The notes: generated by a model from the sequence alone, not told the origin. Positions 52,386 to 62,570 are shown, counted from the stretch's first letter. The stretch is 64,000 nt of DNA from Coniferiporia sulphurascens (GCA_002794785.1 NBBA01000008.1:1426001-1490000); one strand, 5' to 3'. Numbers and translations: made by a program.

Positions 52386-53651
52386 GTCTCATCTAGAAAT
52401 ACATCAGTTACGCTGATCCACCCCCTCCACCCTGCCCTCATCGTCTACCACAACGGTGTAGATGCACATCCAGCCATCTGTGCCATGCTCGGCCCCACCC
52501 ACCTCCAGTCTTGCCACTGGAGTCCCCCACCTGCGCCACCGCCATGGACACTGAGGAGTTCTCCCTCGCCACGGCCCCAGGCTGGGTTGTGTGCCACCTC
52601 CTGGCGCAACTGCATGTCACATCAGACATCTTCTTTTTGTCCAATTCGCTGACCGCTCTTCACCTTTTCCGCACGTGGGCCACCGCCCCTGGTGCCCACC
52701 TCCTTCACATCTGGAAAGCGGGTGTGGAGACTCTGCTGGACTTGTACCCCCAGCTCACCGTTCATTTCATATGGTGCCCCAGCCACTCGGACATCCCTGG
52801 CAATGAATGGGCTGACACGGAAGCGAAACTAGCGACTGAGCTCCCTCCATCTGATCTAAAGCCCTCCACCTCCATGCTAAAAGAAGTCGCCGTCTGCACC
52901 CTCATGGACCAGTGGACGCTCTCACTCACACACCCATTTGCCTCAACCACCAACAAATACTTGGCGGTACATGGCCTCCCTTCTCAGCAACCTCGAAAGC
53001 TACTCATGCATTTGGTCGACCACCCATGCAGCGAGCTCTCCACAGTTGCTCAGGTCCTCTGTCATGCCGGTCCCTACGGGGATACTGGTTGAGTTTTGAC
53101 TCAGCCTATTGGTGCAGGCATGGCCTGATTTCGCATTGCCGGTGGCACACCCACCCCCCCTGGCCTGCACAGTTGACCACCCACATTCTAGGCGGCTGCA
53201 GCACTTTCCATCCATGGATACGATGTGTATGGCCACCTCGGGACCTGCTCCCCATCCACCATTCAGAGTGGGCTGACGAACACCACCTCCTAGTTTTGTG
53301 CCATTGGCTTAAGCTGACAGGGCACCTAAACTGCCTCTCTGACTGCACTGCAGGCGCCATCAGGCTATCTTTTGCTGGGATGGACTTAGACAGCCACCCT
53401 ACCAACAAGGACATGGACTTGGACCTCCTATGGGACTACATGTGTCGTATGCTCGGACCACGAACCCAGGACTCAGACCCAGCCCTTTTGGAGCTATCAG
53501 GTATGCTCCCTCCCTTTCCTTCTGATTAGTGCCCGTCTTTTGAATTCCTTCAGATATGTCTCGGCCAGCGCTCTCACCCCCCCTTTCTCAATTCTAAGCT
53601 TCTTACTTTGCCTGCCTTTGCCCGCTTGGTTAGTTTGTAGCAATATGTATT
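52136..53651 (+). pseudogene. LINE-A1 RNase H, C-terminal region and partial 3' UTR in chimera C4
   Basis: MDPLAFTNGHVHFTTT, VFMDSSHI (FTDGS degraded), insertion, then AICAMLGPTHL, AMDTEEFSLATAPGW, FFLSNSLTALH, HSDIPGNEWADTEAK (52511-53092). After a frameshift: YWLSFDSAYWCRHG, DSHPTNKDMDLDLLWDYMC and LELSGMLPPFPSD (to 53529). Confidence 0.8.
52298..52470. repeat. Composite insertion with long poly(A) and an LTR-K-like segment
   Basis: Interrupts RNase H after DSSHI. It consists of A-rich sequence, an uninterrupted run of about 46 A (about 52337-52382) and then GAAATACATCAGTTACGCTG ... CTACCACAAC (52396-52454), which recurs at 62729-62799. About 18 bp of LINE sequence is missing at the site. 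Its nature is uncertain: a processed transcript end or an LTR fragment. Confidence 0.5.
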
Positions 53652-54198
53652 TGTTACAATTTTCCTTTACTTTACCTTATTGCGCTGACTCACTTCCTCT
53701 TCATCATCATCAGTCAGTGCAACTCCCCCATTTCTCATCCTTATTCACCTTACACCATAAGATGCCATGATGACGCCATATCGCACCATCATGATGTGCT
53801 TTGCTTACTGATACCTCAATGTGTATTACCAAGACCTTCCTTGGGTTTCCATGACCTTCCATAGCCATGTAAACAACCCTACGCACGACCCTACAGTAGC
53901 AAACACATAGAGTAGCATATAAGCATGTAACATAGATTGCACAAGCCCTAAGCTTGTGCTCTTTGTTCATACAAGCCCATTATCTGCTACCACCAGTCTA
54001 CTGTGTGCCTACTGGCCACCAACCGCTTTGTCGCAACCCGACTCCACTAAGAAGCCTACCATGTATACATCGTCGATCAGGAAGCCCCATCGATGATCAT
54101 CTCCGACTTACGACATCTAGGAAGCCCCATTGCCATACTACCAGCCCGACGATCAGGAAGCCCCGATATCGATCATCACGTAACCATTGAGCTTAACA
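53652..54198 (-). mobile_element. LTR family F, copy 6, left of the chromovirus
   Basis: 547 bp, TGTTACAATTTTCC ... TTGAGCTTAACA. Left flank is LINE-A1 3' UTR (AATATGTATT); right flank is the chromovirus leader (CTAGCACAAGC). No target-site duplication. The copy on the other side of the chromovirus (60892-61440) is in the opposite orientation, so the two are not a normal LTR pair. Confidence 0.82.
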
Positions 54199-54301
54199 CT
54201 AGCACAAGCTTTCCCAATTTTTTTGCTGATGTATCAAACGTCCAAGCACCAACCCTCTGCCCAACCTGTCGAAACTTGCTATCCCGCAGCCCGTCTACCC
54301 C

Positions 54302-55513
54302 CTTGTCGGAGGAACCTGGGACCACGACCTCAAGTGCTTTAGGAAAAAGCAGACCAACTTGAATGACTATGACTACTACTTGTGGTTAGAAAATACAAAC
54401 AGAGATTTTCAGTGGTTCAAAGCCAACGATGCTGATGACGCGCACATCACATTCATGCAAAACGTACCCAACTACTGTCTACTATTCCCAAAGACCCAGA
54501 CACCACCACCCCAGATGTCGAACACTCCAGCACCCAAAGAGATTAACCTCGCTCATCCCAACACCTTTGATGGGGACCGCAAGTACGCATGCTGTTTCTT
54601 ATCCAGCTGCGAAGCATACCTCCATATCAACTGTCACATCTACACCTCTGATGAGTTGAAGATCAACTTTGTCCTCTCCTATATGCAGACAGGGACTGCA
54701 GGAGACTGGGCCATCAACCATGAAACGCTCACATCCACCTTCGCCAAAGACCCAAGCGGCAAGGCCCTCACCACCCTCATCGGTTACAGCATGTGGGGTG
54801 ACTTCAAATGCGACTTTCGCAACACCTTCATCACCACTGATGATGTCGCCGAGGCCTCCCAGGAGATTATGATGCTCCAACAAATGGGATCGGCTGACAA
54901 CTACAATAGTTGCTTCCAGTCTCTCGTAACCCGAGCCGGCATGTCAGGGGACAACAACCTCATCCCCATCTACGAGAAAGGCCTCAAACATGGCCTTCTG
55001 GCACGCATCCTATCAAATGCCAAACAACCCACCACCATTGAGGAATGGTACCGCAAGGCCTCCAAGCAGGACGCCATCTATCAGCGACTCAAGGCCCTCC
55101 GTGGCCCGGGACAAGCTCCCATTAAACAAGAAAATCGTTTCCACAACCTCGGGAACAACCAACAGCGACACCCATACCAGCCTAACCAGCGTAGTATGCA
55201 GGTTACTGCTACCAACTGCCCACCATGCCTTTCAGAGGAGGAATGTGCCAAGTGCATGCATGAAGGATGTTGTCTTGCCTGCAGAGAGAAAGGTCACAAT
55301 GCTCGTGACTGTACCAAATACCAGCAGGGGCCCAGCCAACAACGCATGGTCCATACCATCGATAACATGTTTCCGATTATCGAGACACCCGAGCCCTCTC
55401 CGGAGAACGCGACTCCCGAGCACATCGCTGCAAGCATCCGTAATCTGCTCAGTCACTTCGACGAGACCAAGAAAGACGAGATTTTTGACATCCTGGACAA
55501 GCAGGGTTTTTAA
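54302..55513 (+). pseudogene. gag: Chromovirus Gag
   Basis: The frame is open from a stop at 54227 and contains GGTWDHDLKCFRKKQTNLNDYDYYLWL before the capsid-like region. INLAHPNTFDGDRKYACCFL and YMQTGTAGDWAINHE are typical of fungal Ty3/Gypsy Gag. The zinc knuckle CLACREKGHNARDC (CX2CX4HX4C) is near 55276-55317. The protein ends at TAA 55511-55513. No ATG precedes the conserved N-terminal part, so the start is lost or the 5' end is truncated. Confidence 0.82.
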
Positions 55514-55551
55514 AGAGGAAGCTTAGATGGACGTTAAGTCTTCCTGTTACC

Positions 55552-56067
55552 ATGTCTCCAATTGTAAAATCCAATCCTTCACTCCCTGCAATGAAGATTC
55601 CCATTTCTATAATTGTCTATGACAAAACCATCCCTACCAATGCACTCATCAATTCTGGCACTGAAGGCCAGTTTATCGATGTGAAATTTGTTATCAAGCA
55701 TTACATACCGACGCGAACGCTTGCCCACCCCATTACCATTCTGAATGCGGACGGATCCACCAACGAGCATGGAACCATCACCAAATACACATGGCGATTG
55801 GCTCGCATCGAAGGGAAATCACTCCCTTTAAAGTTACTTGTAACTTCTCTAGGCAAGGAAGACGTCATCCTTGGCCTACCATGGTTAAAGAACCATAACC
55901 CGGTTATTGATTGGCATAAAGGCACCCTCGCTATGCAAAAGTCACCACTGCTACCTCGCTTGCTCAGGAACAGGTTAAAGAAACAAAACCTGTGGAACAA
56001 ATGGTTCCCCCTGAATATCACCGGTACCTCGACATCTTCTGCAAAAAATCTGTGGAACAATTCCTGA
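55552..56067 (+). pseudogene. pro: Chromovirus aspartic protease, active-site mutant
   Basis: A retropepsin-like region: PTNALINSGTEGQFIDVKF, where the catalytic D(S/T)G is NSG (codon 55651-55653, GAT to AAT at a former CpG), then VILGLPWLKNHNPVIDW, a standard Ty3/Gypsy motif. The catalytic Asp is gone, so it could not mature a polyprotein. The frame then drifts off about 55940-55990, where a frameshift leads into the RT frame. Confidence 0.82.
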
Positions 56068-57050
56068 TCTCCAGACCATATGACCACGCTATCGATCTCA
56101 AACCTGACTTCATACCATGTGACTGTAAAGTCTACCCACTGGCACCTAAAGAACTGGCAGCACTCAACAAATTCCTAGATGAAAATCTACGCAAAGGATA
56201 TGTCCGTCCATCTAAATCACCCATGGCACCTCCTTTCTTCTTTGTCAGGAAGAAGGACACTAGCCTTCACGGATGCCAAGATTATCGAGCCCTCAATGAA
56301 GGAACCATTAAGAACGCATACCCGTTACCCCTGATTAGCAATCTAATGAACAAACTCAAAGGAGCCAAATACTTTACGAAACTTGACCTCCGCTCTGGCT
56401 ATAATAACATCAGGATAAAAGATGGCGATCAATGGAAAGCCGCTTTTAAAACTCCTCATGGATTATTTGAACCAACCATCATGTTTTTCGGACTATGCAA
56501 TTCACCCGCCACCTTCCAAGCATTCATGGATGATACCTTCCGTTTTGCAATTCTTGAAGACAGGACCATGATCTACATGGATGATGTACTCATCCCAGCC
56601 AACTCAATGGAAGAACTTTACCAATGCACTTGCCGAGTTCTAGATATTTGCGCCGCAAATGATCTTTACTGCAAACTGGAGAAATGCCTATTTGGTGTAC
56701 AACATGTTGAATTTCTGGGGATGATCATCACCCCGGATAACATTCACATGGACCCAATCAAACTGGCAGGCATTGCCGACTGGCCCACCCCACGAATGGT
56801 TAAACAGCTTCAGAGCTTTATGGGATTCTGCAACTACTACAGACGCTTCATCCCCAGCTTCTCAGATATTGTATATCTGCTTAATGAGCTCACCCGCACC
56901 AACAAACAGTGGAAATGGACACCAGAAAGGGATCAAGCGTTTATGAAACTCAAAACACTGTTTCTTGACAAACCAGCACTACTTGTACCTGATCCCACCA
57001 AGCCGTTCATTCTAGAAACAGATGCATCCAAAGTCGCCTCCGGTGCCGTC
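55992..57050 (+). pseudogene. pol: Chromovirus reverse transcriptase
   Basis: [15 protein letters not shown] leads into [42 protein letters not shown] (motif A), [17 protein letters not shown] and MIYMDDVLI (YMDD at 56574-56585, intact), HVEFLGMII and the [13 protein letters not shown] tether. It ends at [12 protein letters not shown], the start of RNase H, where LTR-G is inserted. The RT core is uninterrupted over 353 codons. Confidence 0.88.
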
Positions 57051-58496
57051 TGTTAGGAATTGATGAATAAGCTTGCTTACAAGCTTAGACAACAATACCA
57101 GCGACTACCAATACAGGAAGGGACTCCCACGGAGACTATCCAGCGATCATTCAACATGGGGATGGAACTAACTAGAAAACCAGGACTTCTTGGGAACATC
57201 AGGCCAATCACGATGCTCAAGCGACCGCTAAAGACTCTTGACACATCAAGACTCTGCCACCGATGCCGGACCGCATACAATCAATCATGGGAAGCATTTA
57301 ACATGGTAATAACCAAATGCTTTTACATGGCAGGGTACATGAACTGCCAGGTAACTACAGATCACCCTGTAGACCCTATAGGTGACAGCATGGAGGTCAG
57401 GGTAACACACACAATACAAATGTACATCTTCGATGTACAAGAGTTCTTGCACAACATCCATGTCCAGACAATAGTGAACCTGCACATACATGACAAGGAA
57501 TGTGACCTATGAGTGGTCTCAGGATCCTTCCCATACAAGATGTTGCAGGATAACACATTCCTAGCTAATGCTCACCGATTACATGCAAAGGTAATCACCC
57601 TCTTCGAGAATCTATCAGCAAAGGGATCGATGACTGCTGATCAACAGATTGGCAATGTTAATCTTTACATGATAACACTATGGTTATCAAATGGATCACC
57701 CCCGGTGCCACCTCCAGGATACACGTGACGTATCGCTAGGATAAACCACATTAACAAACCGCCAGACAATGTGATCAACGACAGGACACCAACTGAAAGG
57801 TACCCGCCTATGGACCTTTAGCCAATATCGCATTACACGATTAAGCCACACTCGGCAGGAACCAAAGTGCTTACCGAAGCCAGCCACAAACTCTAAAAAG
57901 ACAATTGTCCAAGTCGACAGGATAACATGGAGGAACCAGTACAGGAGGCCAATGAGACAAGTCAATGACTTACCAATCATCAAGCTGTTAGGCAGCATCT
58001 CAACAAGAAGCCACTGGCACATAAGACTACAGGGTAGCATGCAGAACAGTGGGGCGACATGCACAGCCTAAGCGTCATGGTGAAGTCATTATGACACCTA
58101 TGACTTCACTATGAGCTCAGTGGAGCCTAGTGGAGCTCAGTGGAGCACCAACGGCCAATCGTAGATAGTTATTTCTCATATGATCCTCTAATGAGGTCAT
58201 TTGCACTGGTACACAGCTCCAAGTCAGTGGAGCTTATGACGACACTGTGAGGCATCATAGCTCCAACTGCAGAGCCTTGTGGAGCATCCGCTTTCAAGCA
58301 GAGCTTCTTCTTCATGTATATAAGGAGGGCCTAGACCAGCCTAGACCCCCAGTTTAATTCACCTTCTCAATTCTCTCAGACTTCTCCTGAGCGAAGTACC
58401 AACATCTACCGACTTATTCTTGACTCAATCACATGCCTCAACTCTATCTCGACTACTTGTTCCATCGGCTAACCACAGTTACCCTTGGTCCTAACA
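57051..58496 (+). mobile_element. Solo LTR, family G, copy 2 (1446 bp)
   Basis: TGTTAGGAATTG ... TTGGTCCTAACA inside the chromovirus pol. Duplications CCGTC / CCATC (one mismatch). Removal of the LTR and one duplication restores the host frame. It differs from copy 1 by scattered transitions and a 19 bp deletion in the CAGTGGAG repeat region (about 58130). TATA-like TGTATATAAGGAGG near 58315-58328. Confidence 0.9.
57063..57728 (+). CDS. ORF inside LTR-G copy 2, with two TGA codons
   Basis: Same frame as at 5098-5856: about 149 codons to TGA (57510-57512), then open to a second TGA at 57726-57728 (CGA in copy 1). Most differences from copy 1 are C/T or G/A transitions and many change the amino acid (for example GTEL to GMEL), so the copies have not been under protein-level selection since they separated. 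Confidence 0.35.
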
Positions 58497-58501
58497 CCAT
58501 C

Positions 58502-58969
58502 CTTGATCAAGCAAATTCCAACGGTGACCTACAACCATGTGGATACATCTCGGAGACATTCGGACCGGCCCAACAGCACTATGAAGTCTACGATAGAGAG
58601 CTTCTAGGCATAATTCGTGGCCTAGAAGCATGGCGCCATTACCTACTCGGCAACCCACATACCACCACGATCTGGTGTGACCACAAGAACCTGTTGTACT
58701 TCCGAGTGGAGCGCCGTCTAACCCCGAGACAATTGCAATGGAATCAGTTCCTCTCCCAGTTCAATTGCATAATCACCCACCACCCGGGAAAGTCCATCCC
58801 AGGCACCGACACTCTATCTAGACGCCCTGATCATGGCGAAGAACCACTAGAAGAACATATTATGCTACCAGAAACACTGTTCATCGGGACAATCAATGTC
58901 GATCTCCAGAATCGCATTCAAGATGCTCAGGAAAGCGACTTGTTTGCCAAAACAATCCATGATGCATGA
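58502..58969 (+). pseudogene. pol: Chromovirus RNase H
   Basis: In frame with the RT when LTR-G is discounted. LDQANSNGDLQPCGYIS, AQQHYEVYDRELLGIIRGLEAWRHYL (Glu motif), IWCDHKNLLYF (Asp), IPGTDTLSRRPDHG (last Asp). It ends at a TGA at 58967-58969; the same frame continues as integrase. Confidence 0.85.
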
Positions 58970-59908
58970 GCACTAAAAATCCCATCTCTGTTCCGGTTCT
59001 CTCTCGACGACTGGACCACTGATTCCGGTTTACTCCGATACCAGAAATGAGTGTACGTACCAGACAATGTGGAAATCAAATGCGAAATCTTGCAGATGTT
59101 TCATGACCTCCCATCTTTTGGCCACCCAGGGGTATTCAAAACCTCTCAATTAGTGCAACAACACTACTGGTGGCCTGGTCTAACTGTTTTTGTGGGGAAC
59201 TACGTCAAAGGATGCGCAGCGTGTCAACAGATGAAAATCAACACGCATCCGACCAAGCCGCCAATGCTCCCGATACCCGCAGACGCCTCTATGCTCCCAT
59301 TTCAATCGGTATCAATGGACTTTATTACCGACCTACCAGCATCTAATGGATACAACTCCATAATGGTAGTTGTTGACCATGATGCTTCCAAGGGGATTGT
59401 TCTTATTCCCTGCCATAAGACCATTGACGCACTCAGAACAGCGAAGTGTTACCACGACAATGTTTATCAGCATTTCGGACTCCCCAAACACATTATCTCG
59501 GATAGGGGACCCCAATTTGCATCACAGGTTTTCCAGACGCTGTGCAAGCGCCTTGGAATTAAATCTAAACTGTCAACGGCATACCACCCTCAAACGGACG
59601 GGCAAACAGAATGTGCCAATCAAGAGGTCGAGGCTTATCTGTGCATTTATTGTGGCACAACACCTCACTCTTGGGCTGACTCACTTACAGACCTGGAATT
59701 CTCACACAATATCCAGACCCATTCAGTCACCAAAACCTCCCCATTCACCATCATGCTTGGGTACAACCCTATACCCATCCCTTCGGTGATAGAAGATACC
59801 GATCTGCCATCTCTCTCACAGCGCCTATGCCTTCTCTCATCAATCAGGAAAGAAGCACTCGCTGCTCACGACTTAGCCCATGCCCATATGGCACGATTTG
59901 GGGCATGA
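58970..59908 (+). pseudogene. pol: Chromovirus integrase, interrupted by TGA codons
   Basis: Frame ALKIPSLFRFSLDDW, TGA at 59048-59050, then HHCC zinc domain (FHDLPSFGHPGVFKTSQ ... CAACQ). Catalytic core: VSMDFITDLPASNGYNS (Asp), IISDRGPQFASQVF (Asp), DGQTECANQEVEAYL (Glu). It ends at TGA 59906-59908, after which GFKPFKLGNKIWLEATN continues the GPY/F-type region. All three stops are TGA, consistent with former CGA (Arg). Confidence 0.87.
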
Positions 59909-60349
59909 GGCTTCAAACCATTCAAACTTGGCAACAAAATTTGGTTAGAAGCCACCAATTTGCATTTCCCCAATTGCTCCCGCAAATTGTCACCTAAACG
60001 GGAGGGACCATTTCCCATAGTTCAGGTACTATCACCCCTGAATTATCACCTAAAGCTGCCAGAGGCATGGCACATCCACCCTGTTTTCCACACCTTGCTT
60101 CTTTCGGCCTACTCAGAGACCGAAGCGCACAGACCTCCATTCAGTCAACCACCACCTGACCTGATAGAAGATCAGCAGGAATATGAAATTGAGGCCATTA
60201 TCTCCCACAAGGGTGCCGGGAACAGATGGCGTTTCCTCGTCAAGTGGACCGGCTACCCCTCTTCCAAAAATCAATGGCTGGCAGAAAAAGATCTTTCACA
60301 TGCTTCTGACATCCTAGACACATATAAAACCCTCAAAAAAATCACCTAA
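59909..60349 (+). pseudogene. pol: Chromovirus integrase C-terminus with chromodomain
   Basis: KLSPKREGPFPIVQVL (GPY/F-like), AWHIHPVFHTLLLSAY, then YEIEAIISHKG and RWRFLVKWTGYPSSKNQWL, a canonical chromodomain, ending KTLKKIT and TAA. In chromoviruses this domain directs integration to heterochromatin, which fits the nested-repeat setting. It is in the same frame as the integrase core. Confidence 0.88.
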
Positions 60350-60891
60350 CTTTCTTCATCCACTCCACCCCTCATATGATCACCGCCCACATCACCCACC
60401 ACAACCACCTCTGGTACCTTGCCATTGTCATCCCCAGAGGAATCATTGTCCTCATCTACACCATCAACCTTGTCACTTGCCCCTGACCTATGCCACCCAT
60501 CTCCCGCCTCCATTTCCCGACAATTGCCAACTGCCGCCCAATATCCCCTCTACTTCCTCTCCAACAAACCCAGCCCCAGATCCACTGACACGAGTTTTTA
60601 GACTGCCCCAGAGTTCCGACCAGGCAAGATGTCCTTGCGCAACTCCAACGCACATTCCCCGCCGACTTCCCCACCGCCTCACACGTCTCCCATGTCGAGA
60701 TCAACCCACTTGTACAGGTCTATGACATCCAACCATTCGAAGTACCCCCAGCTGATCTCCTCCTAACACTCACTGACATCCACACCTGAGCAGTTTGCAA
60801 CCATGAACTCCTCCAACAACAATGAGACCAACTCGGAATACTGACACCGACACCAGCACACTACTCGGAGGTGCTACCCCCTGTTAAGCTC
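60350..60891 (+). other. Region 3' of the chromodomain with an unrecognised coding-like stretch
   Basis: About 60605-60890 reads in one frame as RQDVLAQLQRTFPADFP, HVSHVEINPLVQVYDI, PPADLLLTLTDIHT, TGA, AVCNHELLQQQ, TGA, DQLGILTPTPAHYSEV and on into the LTR. Composition looks protein-like and both stops are TGA. I do not recognise it. It may be a third ORF of the element or captured sequence. 60350-60604 is C-rich with no clear feature. Confidence 0.35.
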
Positions 60892-61440
60892 AATGGTTAC
60901 GTGATGATTGACGTTGGGGCTTCCTGATCGTCGGGGCTGGTAGTATGGCAATGGGGCTTCCTAGATGTCATAAGTCGAATGTGATCAGTGATGGGGCTTC
61001 CTGATCGGCGATGTGGCACGGTAGGCTTCTTAGGAGAGTCGGGTTACAACAAAGTGCCAGATGGGGGAACAGGCCACACAGAGGGCACTGAGGCACAGAT
61101 AATGGGCTTGTATGAACAAAGAGCATAAGCTTAGGGCTTGTGCAATCTACATTACATGCTTATATGCTACTCTATGTGTTTACTACTGTAGTGGCCTGTG
61201 TAGGGTAGTTTACCAGACTACGGAAGGTCATGGAAACCCAAGGAATGCCTTGGTAATACAGATAGGACTATCAGTGAGCAAAGCATGTCATGATGGTGTG
61301 ATAAGGCGTCATCATGGTGTCTTATGGTGTAAGGTGAATAAGGATGAGTAAGGGAGAGAAATGGGGGAGGTGCGCTGACTGATGGATGATGAAGAGCAAG
61401 TGAGTCAGCACATAAGGGAAAGTAAAGGAAAATTGTAACA
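60892..61440 (+). mobile_element. LTR family F, copy 7, right of the chromovirus
   Basis: 549 bp, TGTTAAGCTC ... AATTGTAACA. Flanks CCCCC / TTGCC, no duplication. Orientation opposite to copy 6. Retains the complete 79-codon small ORF (61112-61351). Confidence 0.85.
61112..61351 (+). other. Small ORF inside LTR-F (79 codons)
   Basis: MNKEHKLRACAIYITCLYAT ... VNKDE, same length as the ORF at 1987-2226. Differences are mostly transitions. No domain recognised. Confidence 0.35.
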
Positions 61441-61994
61441 TTGCCTCCCATTTAGGATCGACAAGTCACTGAATTGTCAAAAATAAAATAAAAAAGAAGA
61501 GAAGAGATTTGAGTCACGAAAAAAAAAGGAGAAAATCCAGGTGTATCCAGAAGCCAGCCTAGCAGGTCTTTAAGTGTAATGCTGGGTTCACCACAGAGTT
61601 TGTTACTGCACTCTTTGGTACCTAATCCTAGTCCTTCACCAAAATTAATGGTATAATGTCAAATGATGGTGAAGAAGTGGAAAATAGATGCAAAGGGAAT
61701 CCCTGACCCAGATTGTGAGTCATAGGCACCTATAGTGGCCAAATGAAGGCCAATAAACAATAAGGAGAAGGCAAACTGCCAATAAGGATGATAACAGGCA
61801 GAGAAGTGGGCATAAAAAAAAAGAAGAGGAAACACACTGATGGGCCTTTTAAGGTCATACCCAGGAGTAGTAGTTTAGGGTCGTTTCGGACACACACTAG
61901 TTTTCTGTCATTGCGGACTAGAGTCTCCTAGTTGGAGAGATTGTTGTTGTTAGACCCCATATCGATATTGTCGAGGTTGATTCCTGCTGCGATG
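61441..61994. other. A-rich stretch without recognised features
   Basis: Begins TTGCCTCCCATTTAGGATCG. Contains several A runs and no long ORF or similarity to other parts of the window. It is presumably either the pre-insertion locus or the 3' side of the element that encodes the minus-strand ORF next to it. Confidence 0.5.
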
Positions 61995-62540
61995 TCATCC
62001 ATGTAGGATTAGGAGGACACGGGCCCTGAGGTCAGAGAGGCGAACCGTGTGCCTACCGTCTTGCGATGGAGTGGGTGCGGGTGGAACGTTCTCGTCCGGA
62101 GTGGATGTCGAGGCGAGGGGGGGTGGCGATGCTGACTGTTGTCCGTGCTGCGGGCAGTTACCAGGTGGGTGACCGGGTGTGGCCGTTTTGCACCATGGGC
62201 AGACGTACTGTACGCAGTAAGTGGTGAGGTGTGCCGGTGACAGGCATGCGGAGCAGTGTGTATGCAAGGATGACAAGGACAATGACTGAGAGGGAGGTTG
62301 AACCAGTATAGGGCATGGCTCGGTTTGGGTGGCGGAGTTGCGATGAGTGACCACAGGGGTGGGTGGTGCTGTTGGAACTAGGGGAGGTCGACGAGCTGGG
62401 CGGTAGAGGTGAGCTTGAGGGTGGAGAGGAATGAGTACCATATGAATGTCCTCCTCCTCAAGCGTCTTGTAGTCCGTGTTGCACAGAAGTCGGAGGTCGT
62501 CAACCAGATTACCCAAGCGAGACTCAAGCATTTCCGTCAA
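61995..62540 (-). CDS. Hypothetical protein with zinc-knuckle pair
   Basis: A 181-codon minus-strand frame. The first ATG is codon 4 (MLESRLGNLVDDLRLL), and the frame stays open upstream as LAWHAQELTE, so the real start may be further up. A helical acidic N-terminus is followed by a Pro/Thr/Ser-rich middle. Then CSACLSPAHLTTYC (exact CX2CX4HX4C) and CPWCKTATPGHPPGNC (CX2CX6HX4C), and a Pro-rich tail. Two knuckles after a helical region suggest a Gag or ORF1 fragment of another retroelement, but no pol is adjacent. A host nucleic-acid-binding protein is less likely. The frame has no internal stop. Confidence 0.5.
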   Translation of the reverse strand: MTEMLESRLGNLVDDLRLLCNTDYKTLEEEDIHMVLIPLHPQAHLYRPARRPPLVPTAPPTPVVTHRNSATQTEPCPILVQPPSQSLSLSSLHTHCSACLSPAHLTTYCVQYVCPWCKTATPGHPPGNCPQHGQQSASPPPLASTSTPDENVPPAPTPSQDGRHTVRLSDLRARVLLILHG

Positions 62541-62570
62541 TTCTTGAGCATGCCATGCCAGACTATTAAA

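Larger units (their letters stand above)
50818..53651 (+). mobile_element. Chimeric element C4: complete R1 fused to LINE-A1
   Basis: An uninterrupted R1 (50818-52135, 1318 bp; starts ATCCTTCTTGTCCTCTTACC, ends CCTTTAATTCTGG) joined to an A1 LINE at GCATCCCCCATGGATGG (HPPWMDPLAF, just before RNase H). The LINE part carries a composite insertion (52298-52470) and ends at 53651 in the 3' UTR, where LTR-F copy 6 begins. The 3' tail is therefore missing. Confidence 0.85.
54199..60891 (+). mobile_element. Ty3/Gypsy chromovirus internal region (gag-pol), degenerate
   Basis: Gag, protease, RT, RNase H, integrase and chromodomain in the Ty3/Gypsy order. It is split inside pol by LTR-G (57051-58496). 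Gag, PR and the RT-to-chromodomain part are in three different frames. The last part is interrupted only by LTR-G and three TGA codons. Both ends abut LTR-F copies, but these are inverted relative to each other. No primer-binding site complementary to a tRNA is evident after 54198. Confidence 0.85.

Noticed and set aside
53652..61440. Complete chromovirus with two ordinary LTRs
   Set aside because: The flanking LTR-F copies are inverted relative to each other and there is no target-site duplication.
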